Positions 43,902 to 54,427 of a stretch of DNA of 64,000 nt are shown in pieces. The notes under the pieces were generated by a model, which was not told the origin of the DNA, searched no databases, and saw only the letters and a list, made by a program, of their open reading frames with translations. Origin of the DNA: Trichodelitschia bisporula. Taxonomy: Eukaryota > Ascomycota > Dothideomycetes > Phaeotrichales > Phaeotrichaceae. The translations under genes were made by a program, and so were the position numbers. The first letter of the stretch is position 1, and every line of letters starts with the position of its first letter. The stretch is from assembly GCA_010356995.1 (NCBI GenBank), contig ML996695.1:257061-321060 (forward strand). The letters run 5' to 3'.

Positions 43902-45326
43902 ATGGAGGAAGACAGACTTGCCACCAACCTTGGGACCAATTTCGGTTCTGAACTTGAACCAGAACAGGTTGCAGCCCCAAAGCAAGCAAAGCGTCGCTTT
44001 GTCGGCAGGAGGACGGCGGCGCAGAGCAGCAACCCCACCGACAGCATAGAAGACAATGGGGCAATACAAGGCGTGAACAACCTCAGCGTAGCATCTATAG
44101 AGCTGTAGCTAATTTGAATAGTGGCTCAACCTCGCCGAACCCCTCGAGCGCTGAACACCATCCCGGCGGAAATACTTGAGGATGAAGACATCAACCAAGC
44201 CATCGCCCTGCTGCCAGCGAACTACAACTTCGAGCTACACAAAACCATCCATCGTGTACGGACATCCGGGGCAACGAAAGTCGCACTGCAAATGCCAGAA
44301 GGCCTCCTCCTCTTCGCCACCACCATCTCCGACATCCTAACCACCTTCTGCCCGGGCATCGAAACCATAATCATGGGCGACGTCACCTACGGCGCCTGCT
44401 GCATCGACGACTTCACCGCCCGCGCCCTCGGCTGCGACCTCCTCATCCACTACGCCCACAGCTGCCTGATCCCCGTCTCCGTCACGCAAATAAAGACGCT
44501 GTATGTCTTCGTCGACATCAGCATCAACAAGGCGCATCTCTGCGCCTCCATAACTCGCAACTTCGAGCCAACCAAGACCCTCGCCCTGGTCGGGACCATT
44601 CAGTTCAACGCCACGATCCACGAGATTGCGGCACAGTTGCGGGCAGAGGGATACACGATTCTTGTTCCGCAGATTGCTCCGCTGAGTAAGGGTGAGATAC
44701 TCGGGTGTACGAGCCCAGCGCTCAGCGCCGACAAGGCCGCGGCGTCTGTCGCGAATCAAGCCGATGCGCTGCTGTATGTCGGGGATGGCCGGTTTCACCT
44801 CGAGTCTGCGATGATTCATAACCCCCAACTGCCAGCCTGGCAGTACGACCCGTACTCGCGGCGCCTGACGCGCGAGACGTACGATCACGAGGAGCTGTAT
44901 AGCCTGCGGCGGGAGGCGATTATGATGGCAAAGAAGGCGCGCAGGTGGGGGCTTATACTGGGCACGCTTGGGAGGCAGGGGAATCCACATACGTTGGTTA
45001 TGATTGAGAAGATGCTGAGGGAGAAAGGGATTGAGGTTGTGCATCTTGCGTTGAGTGAGATTTTCCCGGGGAAACTGGGCACGATGATGGATGTTGAGGC
45101 GTGGGTGCAGGTTGCTTGTCCGAGGCTGAGTATTGATTGGGGGTATGCATTTCCTAGACCGCTGCTCAGTCCGTATGAGGCACTTGTTGCACTAGGGGTA
45201 AGGGAGGCGGGCTGGATAGAGGAGGGACGGGGGAGTACGGAGCGGAGAGCGGGGGAGAGTTATCCGATGGACTTTTATGGAAAAGACGGGTTGGGGAGGA
45301 CGAAGGCAGAGGCAATAACTGCTTAA
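43902..45326 (+). CDS. DPH1: Diphthamide synthesis radical enzyme subunit DPH1
   Basis: Two exons (43902-44070, 44122-45326) encode 457 aa. Dph1 with Dph2 moves the 3-amino-3-carboxypropyl group of SAM onto a histidine of eEF2, the first step of diphthamide formation. Iron-sulphur cysteines fit Cys149/150 in YGACCIDD, Cys252 in EILGCTSP and Cys389 in [11 protein letters not shown]. Other marks are [20 protein letters not shown] and GRQGNPHTL. The N-terminus contains [11 protein letters not shown]. The intron (44071-44121, 51 nt) must begin with GC, not GT: only this donor gives the right phase and rebuilds [21 protein letters not shown] branch and TAG acceptor support it. It is convergent with SEC6, 151 bp apart. 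Confidence 0.93.
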
Positions 45327-45477
45327 GGGCATCACGGAAAATGAATCAAGAGCCGAAATGGCTGTCATGGCCATCGCATATGCAATTCCCGAACATCTGG
45401 GTATATGACGATTCCACCCAAAGCCGCACCAATGCAGGACGCTCCCCGTACACCAAACGCCGGCCTCCCGGGCCCCC

Positions 45478-47769
45478 TTACTTGATTTTGCCCATGATGG
45501 TTTCCGGTCCCCGCTGGACTTCAATGGCGGCAGCTTTCGCCTTGACAGCATTGAGTAAACTCCGGTCAAAGTCATCCCTCGCACGTAACACACTCTCAAC
45601 CCACCCCATGCTAAGATCCCAGTATTCCACCTTCAGCGCCTCATACACATTCGGCACAAGCACTTTCTCCGTCTCCAGCAACTCGACAAAGCCCTGTATA
45701 GCCTTCCACTTAAGCTTAACATTGGCAAACGTCTCAAACTTTTCAAAAAAGGAGAACACGGAGAGCACGTCGTCTTTGATCTTGTCGACAAACGGGTCCG
45801 TCCGCCGAAACTTGACGCCCTTGTTACGCACCGCCGACAGATAACGTACGAGCATTTCATCAGCCAGCTCCTCGGCTAGAATGTCGCGCAAGCTCGGGTG
45901 CAGCGTTGGCGCGTAGTCGTTCAGGTAGTCCTCGAATGTGCTAATGGCCTGACCCATCCCGCGCTTGCCGTACCATGCCTGAGTGAAGAACTCGGGCAGG
46001 AGCACCCGGAAGTCGACCGCGAAGATGAGAGCCGCAAACACAGCGAGGCAGTGCGTGCTCAAGTCCACGTACCCGTCACGCAGCCCATCGAGAGCGGGGC
46101 TCGCAACCGCATTCGCGTACTCCGGCGAGACGAGGGGCAACACATCACGGGTGAAGCGAGTCAAGTAGCCAATCTGCCCGTCCGCCTCGTCGGCATCGTC
46201 GATACAGGCAATTTGATCATTGGCAATAGCAATGAGCCAGTCCTGCAGCGGCTGGTACCCGTCCGGCGCCGCGGCGGGCCCAACCGCATCGGCGTATTTC
46301 TGCAGCTCCGCGTCGATGAGCTGCTCCCACATGCGCTGGCGCGACTGCAGCGCGCGGAACATGCTCTCCACAACGCCTTCAACAATGTCTGAGCGGTCGC
46401 TGGCTTTGGCCACCTCGAGCTGCTCGCGCAGCATGCGCCACATGTCGGAGAGGGTCTTGGTGCGGAAAGCGCCGGCTTCGTCGTTGTCGAGTGCAGACTC
46501 GTCGCGCTGGAGGAAGTTCTGGCTGTCGGCTTTGGCCATGCGGTCCATCCACTCGTCCACCGAATTGATGATGAGTTGCCGGTACTCGCGGATGATCTCG
46601 CCGGCGCGGTCGTCGATGACGTGGGGCCGGAGTTGATCGTCGGGCACGCCGAGTTTCCGCATCTTCATGTAGTATTTATCGACCCAGTCGACTATGGCCA
46701 GAAGCTGGGGTGGGCGAAGGTTGGGGTCGTCGATGCGTTGAATGAGCCAGTCGTGCATCTGCTTGTGATATAAGTTGACATAGGTCTGAAAGATTTTCCA
46801 CTTCTTCGGCATCAGGTTCACCATGCCTAGTTTGACGGTGTTGAGATCGTTGAAGTACCACCGTACGCTCTTCTCGAGCTTGGTCTCGTCCTCATCGAAC
46901 ATGGCGTTGGCTTGCTCCATTTGTCCTGCACACGCCAATTCAATCGCTTTGAGGAACTTTTCCTTGTAGCCACGGACCTCCTTCTTTCCTGTCGTGAAGC
47001 TTTTGAATCTGCTTGCCAGCTCCTTGTATTCCTGCTGGGCATCTTGCAGCGCTCGCGCCTTCTTGTCGTTCTTCTCCTCTTCCTCGATAATCAGCGCGAG
47101 TCGAACGACGAGTCCATTGTTGCCACTTTGGATGAGAGGTATGAGCTGCATGCAGGCCGTTCCGACATGGTCGTCGAACCAGTCCACAACCTCATTGAGC
47201 TTCGAAAAGTAGTCCTGCAGCGTCGCGCCCGTGGGTAGCTGGAGGTTGTTGATCAATTCCTCGCAGACATCACCTGCGCTCCTAACCTGATCCATAGTCG
47301 AGTCCTTGATGTCGCGTAGCTTCGTCAACTCGTAGTGGATCGCCAGGAGGTTGGGCTGATTCTCCATATCGGCATCATCCTCTCGCAGCAAGCGCTCAAT
47401 CAACAGCAACCGTTGGTCGAACTCCTCAATATCATTCTTTATGGCCTCAACCTGCATGAAGTTCCGATGTGTTTGCGCCACAAGGTTTATATGCGGAAAG
47501 TCGCGAATCATGTTCTGCGCCTCAGCACACAACTTGTCGATCTTCTGCATCTCCGCCTTGATCTGATCGACAGACCTCTGGCCATCGGAGATAGAGCTCA
47601 TGCCGGCTTGTGTGAGCGCAAGCTGTTCCTGCAAGCTGATGCGGAGCTGCGAGTCGACGGCGGCCTTCTTGCGCGTGAACTCGGCTTTCAGCGCGGAGAT
47701 CTTGTCGAGGTCGTCCGGGCTGCGGAGGAGCTCGGCGAGCTTGACGGTGGCGGGTTCGGCCTCGTTCAT
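45478..47769 (-). CDS. SEC6: Exocyst complex subunit SEC6
   Basis: A single exon on the minus strand encodes 763 aa, the usual length for fungal Sec6/EXOC3. Sec6 is a core subunit of the eight-protein exocyst that tethers secretory vesicles at the plasma membrane of the growing tip. The N-terminal ~130 residues are coiled-coil (KAEFTRKKAAVDSQLRISLQ; IKNDIEEFDQRLLLIERLL). The rest is the helical-bundle Sec6 domain (DWFDDHVGTACMQLIPLIQ; WYFNDLNTVKLGMVNLMPKK; ILAEELADEMLVRYLSAVRN). It is divergent from NDUFAF5 (395 bp) and convergent with DPH1. Lack of introns is notable beside its intron-bearing neighbours. Confidence 0.94.
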   Translation of the reverse strand: MNEAEPATVKLAELLRSPDDLDKISALKAEFTRKKAAVDSQLRISLQEQLALTQAGMSSISDGQRSVDQIKAEMQKIDKLCAEAQNMIRDFPHINLVAQTHRNFMQVEAIKNDIEEFDQRLLLIERLLREDDADMENQPNLLAIHYELTKLRDIKDSTMDQVRSAGDVCEELINNLQLPTGATLQDYFSKLNEVVDWFDDHVGTACMQLIPLIQSGNNGLVVRLALIIEEEEKNDKKARALQDAQQEYKELASRFKSFTTGKKEVRGYKEKFLKAIELACAGQMEQANAMFDEDETKLEKSVRWYFNDLNTVKLGMVNLMPKKWKIFQTYVNLYHKQMHDWLIQRIDDPNLRPPQLLAIVDWVDKYYMKMRKLGVPDDQLRPHVIDDRAGEIIREYRQLIINSVDEWMDRMAKADSQNFLQRDESALDNDEAGAFRTKTLSDMWRMLREQLEVAKASDRSDIVEGVVESMFRALQSRQRMWEQLIDAELQKYADAVGPAAAPDGYQPLQDWLIAIANDQIACIDDADEADGQIGYLTRFTRDVLPLVSPEYANAVASPALDGLRDGYVDLSTHCLAVFAALIFAVDFRVLLPEFFTQAWYGKRGMGQAISTFEDYLNDYAPTLHPSLRDILAEELADEMLVRYLSAVRNKGVKFRRTDPFVDKIKDDVLSVFSFFEKFETFANVKLKWKAIQGFVELLETEKVLVPNVYEALKVEYWDLSMGWVESVLRARDDFDRSLLNAVKAKAAAIEVQRGPETIMGKIK

Positions 47770-48164
47770 GGTTGTGAAGCGGCTTAGCCGCAGGTTCCAT
47801 ACGCGGGAGGAATTGTGGAGAGATTGCGGAGGGGGGTGTTGGTGGGGAAGTTGAGGGTCAGGGCGGAGCGGGACGCGGAGACAGAGGCCCCGTGAAAGAG
47901 CGTTTTGCCGTCTCAGACCGCTTGAAAGTGGTGGAAAGTATGAATGGTGATGAAGTCATGGATATGAACCTCCTCCCAAGTTAATAGCAACGCTTTCAGC
48001 GCACCTGCAAGTTTGGAAGAACCAGTGTGAGCTGCATAAACTGGTGTAATGGCGCTTAACTACCAATTGAGCACAATGACAAGGCTAAACTCCTGTAGGC
48101 GAATCACCACCAACTTCCAATATAAAAGTGGTGAAGAAGTTCGAGTAAATCGCCATTTTCGGCC
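47770..48164. promoter_or_regulatory. Divergent promoter of SEC6 and NDUFAF5
   Basis: 395 bp between outward-facing starts, so both promoters lie here. TATAAAAG at about 48121 is a TATA-like word 44 bp before the NDUFAF5 start. Confidence 0.45.
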
Positions 48165-49285
48165 ATGAAGGCCATTTCAGTTTGCGCTTTGATTCCCCGG
48201 CCAGCCCTTCGTCGGCCAGCTTTAAGAGGATACCGAAGATACGCGGTCCAGTCACCAGGAGCACCAACCATTGAAGTCTTCAACAACCACACCAAGTGGC
48301 TACAGAAGGAACGAGCTGCAAAGGATGCCGAGAAGAGTCGACAAGTGGACTATCTACGGGACGAGGTAGCGTCGCGGCTATGTGAGCGGCTACTGGTATG
48401 CCTTCCGAATCCCATACGCATCCCGCGCTAATTGATCATCAGGACATCAAGCGCAACTTCCCCTGCGTACTCGACCTCGGTGCCAACGCCTGCAACATCG
48501 CCTACTCCCTCTCCAAGCCGAACCCCTACCAAGCTGAAGATGATCTCCCTCTCTCTACTCGCATTGAAAACCTCACCTGCGCTGAATCCTCCGAGACCCT
48601 GCTCAACCGCGACGTCTCCCTCCCATTCAACGATGCCCTCTCCATAACACGGGACGTCCTTCCCTCACTCGAGTCCCTCCCCTACGAGCCCAACGCCTTC
48701 GACGCCGTCCTCAGCTCCCTCTCCCTCCACTGGATAAACGATCTGCCCTCCGTCCTCGCGCAAATCAATACCGTCCTCAAGCCCGACGGTCCCTTCCTGG
48801 GCGTCATGTTCGGCGGGGACACACTCTTTGAGCTCCGCACCTCGTTACAGCTCGCAGAACTCGACCGCCGCGGCGGCGTTAGCACACATACCTCGCCACT
48901 CGCGAATGTGAGTGATGTGGGTGGCTTGTTGCAGCGAGCGGGGTTCAAGCTGCTCACTGTTGATGTGGATGACATCATCATTGATTATCCAAACAGCTTC
49001 GCGCTGATGCAGGATCTTCAGGCTATGGGGGAGTCGAACGCAGTGTTAGGCAGGGAGGCAGCTGGAATCCGGAGGGATGTGCTTGCTGCTGCTGACGCTA
49101 TCTATCGGGAGCTTCATGGGAACCAGGACGGGTCGGTCCCGGCTACTTTCAGGCTGATTTATATGATCGGATGGAAGGAATCACCGAACCAGGCGAAACC
49201 TTTGTCGCGAGGAAGTGGCATGGTGAGCATCAAGGACGTGCTTGAGGGAAAGGGGGACAAAGGAGGCAAGGAGGGAGACTCTTGA
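48165..49285 (+). CDS. NDUFAF5: Mitochondrial complex I assembly methyltransferase-like NDUFAF5
   Basis: Two exons (48165-48395, 48443-49285) encode 357 aa; the intron is 47 nt. NDUFAF5 has a class I SAM-dependent fold and, in human, hydroxylates an arginine of NDUFS7 during early complex I assembly. The N-terminus is a basic mitochondrial presequence (IPRPALRRPALRGYRRYAV). The family segment EVFNNHTKWLQKERAA follows, then SAM motif I VLDLGANAC (86-94). Further marks are FDAVLSSLSLHWINDLPSVL and LKPDGPFLGVMFGGDTLFEL. The intron joins RLCERLL to DIKRNFPCVLDLG in frame. It is convergent with the GST gene, 106 bp apart. Confidence 0.93.
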
Positions 49286-49391
49286 GGGTCTTATTAAAGC
49301 CCTTTGGGGTGTACATAAAACATTTAGTCATCTTCTATGGCCTGTCCGCTTTCTCGACTCATCCGTGCTTTGCGAGCTTCCAAGTGACCAT

Positions 49392-50280
49392 CTACTGCCT
49401 GTCCAGCTCCGGGTACTTGCGGAAGATGCCATTGGAGTACTTTATGCGCCTCTCGCTCGCAAGATACTCCTTGATTCCCTTCTCCTCTTTGATAGTCGGA
49501 TAGAAGGTTTCGAAAATGAGAGGGTAGTCCTTCTTCCTCGCCTCCAGCTCCTTCGGGAAAGCATATAGCAAGCTAGCTCCAGTTAGCATCTCAAATTCTG
49601 AAGTCTCACAGCTCAACTCACCCGTCGATGACTTGCCAAAGCGTTGTATCCGCATAAGTCAACTTCCCACCCACAAGATACTTCCCCTCCCCATCCCTCT
49701 TCTCCTTATTCCCCTTCAACACCCGCTCAAAGTACCCCAAAAACTTGGGACATCTGGCCTCCCGAAAGTCCTTCGACCGCTTCTTTGACTCCTCAAGCTG
49801 ATCCTCATAATACGCCATCATGTTCACAGGATGATGCGTATCATGCGCCTCATTCGTCCAATCCAACGCCGTAAGCGCAAGCTCACTCACATGCCACTTA
49901 TCCGGCCCATCCTCCTCCCCAGCAAGCCCAATCTTCGCCCCCAAGTACGCAAGCATATTCCCCGTCTGGCTAATCACCAGCGGCCCGCCGCCAGTCCCCG
50001 CGTTTTCGACCCGCAGCGCCGGCAGCGCGTATACAGGCGGGCTGTTCCCCTCCCCCAAACTATCTGGAGCAACGGTCGCGTAGACCTGCCCCGTCAGTGC
50101 TTCTTTCGTCTTCTTGTCCCCGGAACCCCAGGTTGCTTCGCCGCCGAGGTCGGTGTAGGGCGTCCCGCTGGCTTCGAGGGCGAGGCGGGTGAATTCGCCG
50201 CGGCCGGGGAGGCCGGGGTGGTAGATAAGGGTGTAGGTTGGGGAGGTGCGAGTGCGCTTGCTGGGCTGTTCGGCGGACAT
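49392..50280 (-). CDS. Glutathione S-transferase-like protein
   Basis: Two exons on the minus strand (50280-49622, 49572-49392) encode 279 aa; the intron is 49 nt. The N-terminal thioredoxin-fold part begins YTLIYHPGLPGRGEFTRLAL, with the Tyr and the Gly-Arg-Gly-Glu pattern of Tyr-type (sigma/S-crystallin-like) transferases. It continues to LPALRVEN and the glutathione-binding ISQTGNMLAYLG. The C-terminal helical domain includes YFERVLKG and the N-capping segment GGKLTYADTTLWQVIDGLLY, which spans the splice. It probably conjugates glutathione to electrophiles in the cytosol; the substrate is unknown. An insert-like stretch at about 60-85 makes it longer than classical enzymes. Confidence 0.9.
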
Positions 50281-50903
50281 GGTGGCGTGTTGTGAGGACG
50301 GTGGAATTGGTGGTTGCTTGTATATGGGATATGGAGATGGAAAGGTGTGAAGTCGGAAGGAGCTGAGCTGTTAGGGAAGGTGCGGGGTATCGATCGGCAT
50401 GGCACAGGGAGCAATGGCTGCTATTTAGGCACTTGAGGTATGTTTACTTGTGATGAGGGACACCAAGAGGCTGGGCGAGGTAGTTAATCAGCACCACTGA
50501 CCTGACTGGCAGACTGACATCATGGTGACACATGCATGGTCTAACGAAAATGGGTCCGACAAGGCTGGAGATGCGCCGCTACTGTAGGGAGACACGAGAC
50601 AGCCTTGCAACGCTACCCTGACCATGAAAATCCTCAAGAGTATGTGTAAGCCAAAATATAGTGATTATCAATTCTAAGACTAAGGAGATGATGAAGGAGA
50701 GCCTAAAAAATCCACACACACACATGCGCACAAATAAAGTCACCTAAGAACCCCGAAACTGCCCGCATTCCGACAAAGCATTGTGCCATAGAGGCCACCC
50801 GCAAAGAAGATTCGCTGAACCGAACCGGATTCAACCTAACTACTAACAACGAAATCACTGGGTTGTGTGAGTAGGCTACTCAAAGGCGCATGTGCCCAGA
50901 CTT
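50281..50903. other. Intergenic region between GST and CCCH genes
   Basis: 623 bp upstream of the GST gene and downstream of the CCCH gene. No open frame or repeat is supported. Confidence 0.45.
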
Positions 50904-52897
50904 TTAGGCAGGAGCATCCACAAGGGAAGTGGTGCCATCCTCGAACCACTTGTAGTACGGTCGCTGCAAAACGTCAGGCTGCGACTCACAAGACCGAGCG
51001 GAGAACTCACCTTATCGATAAAATGAACATCGAGGAAGTAACAGCTGTCGTTCATACAGCCGCCAGACTTGTCCTGGAAAGGGCACTGATGACCCCAGTA
51101 GCAGTCGAACCGCTGACAGCTGCTTCTCTGAGGACAACTCCGCGTCCGCGCCCGATGCCTCAGCGCCAGCAGCTCCTCCTCACTCAGCTTCCCATCATGA
51201 GAGTACCCACAAGTGCCTTCACACATGCCGCGGAGGAAATGCTCGTTGCAGACCTTCCCCTTGGCAGTGATCCGGGCGTTTAAAACAGTTATTCCATTCT
51301 GCGTCGCCGATCTCAGAACAGGATCCAACCGCTGCCATCGCTCGTTGTAATAAATGACTTTGACCTTTGCCACAGGGGGTTTCGGAGCTGGAGCAATAGA
51401 GATGGTCTTGGTGGTGGCTCCGGCTTTTCCCACAACCGCCCAGGTCGTGTCTGGCTGAGTATGGGCCGGCGTTGCAGCAGGAAGTGCCGGCGATGATTCG
51501 GCCGTTGTGGAAGAAGGAGTTGTGGAGCGCTGCGGTAATGCAGTCGCATTGAATGTTGTTGCTACATTAGCCGCCCTCGAGAGGACGGGAGCCTCTGTCT
51601 TTCCATTCGGACCGCCGTTGACATTCCCATTCACGCGGTTGGCTGGCGCCGAAACCGTACGATATGCCGGTTGCGGGGGTGAGCGAGGAGCCGCGCCATT
51701 CGAGAGCGGTTCGGACCGGAAGACAGAGGGGAAGCGGGCCATGTTAAAATTGAGATCCTTGAAGCCTTCCTCGGCGCGCAGCGTTTCCAGCAGACTAATC
51801 CGAGACCGGGTGGCTTCGTCGTGCCGGTAAGGCTGGAGGGTGGGGAGGTATCCGTTGTCATGACATCCCCCGAAGATGATGTGCTTGCACTGCTTGTTCC
51901 CGAGGAACAAACGAAACATCTCTGTGCATAGTCAGCTTATAGTTCAAGCCTCCTGAGTTGATAAAAGTGAGTACTTACCTCGAATCTTGTTGTCCGCCCT
52001 CTCCTTCCCAACGCCAACATCGACGATACTAAAGTGAAATTGACTACTGTTGAATGACCTTGCAAAAGAGTGGAGCTCGGACGGCGAATTGATGATGTTC
52101 ATAGACACCAGTTTTCCTGCCAGTCCTCCGAGATTTGCGTATATCTGGACGGCAATCGACCACTGTCCTACATCATAGGTGGGATAGAGCGACTGAACAT
52201 GCTCTGTGATTTCCGTAAGCAGCTTGTGGGCAGCATCAGATCCGCCATCTGTGCCAGCTTGAACGAGAGCATCGTGGAACTTTGTTCATTATTAGCAACC
52301 TATACAAGTCGTACGGGACGAGGGAGGTCAGACTTACATATGCTCCATCACCGTCGATAAGAACTTGCACAAAGCAGTTGGATTCCTAAACGGTCAAGGC
52401 ATGCTCAAGCCGGGAACAGGAAATACCTACAAGGGAGTGATTGAGAATGTTGTACTTCTTCGCTATGGCATCGAACTGATCCCGCTGATTCAATCTCCAA
52501 TTACGCTCATCATCGTAGTCTCGGCATTTCTGTTCGTACATCTTGCTAAGCTTTCGGAACCGCTCGAGGACATCCTAAATCAGTCAGGTGTTTGATCGTG
52601 GCATTGCTGCGGCACAGCCTCGCCACGCATATGAACGCCCAACGCAGTGATCTATCACGGGCTGACCAGAACCGCAGCATTTACACCAAGTTGGTGGGAA
52701 TAAGAGCAGAACCTAGGCGCTGCCCTCTAGCGAGACACGCATCGCCATCTAACCTGGGACATAGTGGTAGATGGAAGTGTGGGGAAATAACCTACACTAA
52801 GTAGAGCATCACGCTTCTGGTCAGCCTCCTGAAAGGCCTTTTGCTGCGCCTCGAAGGCATCATAATCAAAGTCAACCCTGTTCGTAAGGTCCGCCAT
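50904..52897 (-). CDS. CCCH zinc-finger protein with conserved fungal N-terminal domain
   Basis: Six exons (52897-52796, 52574-52431, 52385-52338, 52279-51979, 51921-51011, 50963-50904) encode 521 aa. The N-terminal ~240 residues hold a coiled stretch (RKLSKMYEQKCRDYDDER) and an alpha/beta domain (VQVLIDGDGAYFHDALVQ; HFSIVDVGVGKERADNKIRE; KHIIFGGCHDNGYLP). That domain commonly precedes CCCH fingers in fungal proteins. A Thr/Ala/Pro linker follows. Three Cys/His clusters then occur: CX8CX3CX3H, CX5CX4CX3H and CX8CX4CX5H. Such tandem fingers usually bind RNA. The first intron is long (221 nt) with a CTGAC branch; the others are 45-58 nt. Met at 52915 is an alternative start. Function is not established. 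Confidence 0.87.
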
Positions 52898-53608
52898 AAC
52901 TGCGGAATGGTCCACGATAGAGGGAAGAAAAAAGTGTGTACGGATGTAAAATGATGGATTGAGAGCAAACGAAAATGCGATGCGGGGAGAGGGTGGTGCC
53001 TGCTATTTAGCCACCCATGTCGAAGAAGTGAGGCGTTTTGCCCTTCAAGCACTTGCCAAGCCCCAATGCGCGGACCTTTGGTTGTCTGCCCTGCCCCTCC
53101 AGCGCCAATTGTGGCTTGCAGCTGTGGTGCACGACCAACACTCGTGGCGATCTGTACACGAGCGGCCTCCATCTCACAACGAGCTTCATGCTTGGGCACT
53201 CAACGTACGTGTCGCTGCCCCAGCCGAGCACTTCTCACCGGTCTAGCATCGGACCTAGCAACACGTTCTGACATGAGATTCATGGACCTCTACGAACACC
53301 AGTAACACCTTGCCTCACAGTAGCGTGCGTTGACTATCGTGGATAACCTTATGCTTCTCGCAGGCCGTGTGCCAGTCGGGAGTCTACCCGCAGCATTTCT
53401 GTGGAGAGCGTGTTCTGGACTTGCTGTTCATCTGCACGACGAGGATATTCCTAACTGCGATACAAGTTGTCAAACGTCAGCTTTGCCTTCCGGGGTGACA
53501 CAAACCGTTTCACACCACGAAGAGGCGCTCGGAATACGGATGTATGCCTTCAATTCGTAAGTTAGTGACCATCTATAGGCTGACGAGAGACTTGCCACCT
53601 GTCTTGGC

Positions 53609-53657
<49 letters not shown>

Positions 53658-54427
53658 CATTGTTCGACACTTGGAGGGACTCGAAGCCATGAACATCTCC
53701 AATCTGCAAGGCATGGCAGATTGCTGAGGGTAAAAAAGGAAACATATATGCGTAGTCAAGACAAACCGCAATGCACGGGGCACCATTTGGAGTGGTCCCC
53801 TTTTCTTGCGTCACGCATGCAGCTCATCGCCCCACAGTTCTCCCACAGAGCTGGTCCACCCGTCAAGTTTCAAAACCACCACACTTCAGTCTTGGATACT
53901 CGCCACTCGGCAGGAGGGGAGCAATGTTCTCTTCTGCTGCTACAACTACAACCATGACACCCGTAGCTATCATATGGCCCTTTCCTACGCCCGTAGCTTT
54001 TCTCCGTCAAGTCATTTCCTTCATTCGTACAATCCCACCAAACACCTCTCAAAGCATCCACTGAGCACCCCGTGTGTACGCGGGTCGCCTTGAAAAATGC
54101 CACCACAGACCCAAACGCCTCAAAGTTCACACTCCTACAGAAATGTTCGTTACAGGAAGCTACCGTTAAAAGCTAGCAAGGGGTATTCAGAGACAAAGGA
54201 GAAAAACAGGAGTTGACGTCAGAGATGCGCCACGCATGAAACGCATCCAAAGGAGGTCGAGTTGGCCTTACATGACCGCGGAAATAACAGGTTTGAAAAG
54301 TGGTCGTGATATCGGAAGAGCAAGGGTCGGAGTGGAAGCATGCTTGCAGACATGTCTCGAGGGGGTAAAAGATCTCATGTTCGCGATCCGGGAGACGATG
54401 CCAATTTTAGACCTGACAGGTCACAGG
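52898..54427. other. Intergenic region with GA microsatellite
   Basis: 1.5 kb without a supported gene. Apart from the (GA)n tract at 53612-53657, only short frames without motifs occur. Confidence 0.5.
53612..53657 (+). repeat. (GA)23 microsatellite
   Basis: An uninterrupted run of about 23 GA dinucleotides in intergenic DNA. Length is likely to vary between strains. Confidence 0.95.

Noticed and set aside
44073-44121. GT donor at 44073 for the DPH1 intron
   Set aside because: It ends exon 1 in phase 0 while the only sensible acceptor needs phase 1, so the conserved QPRR segment would be out of frame.
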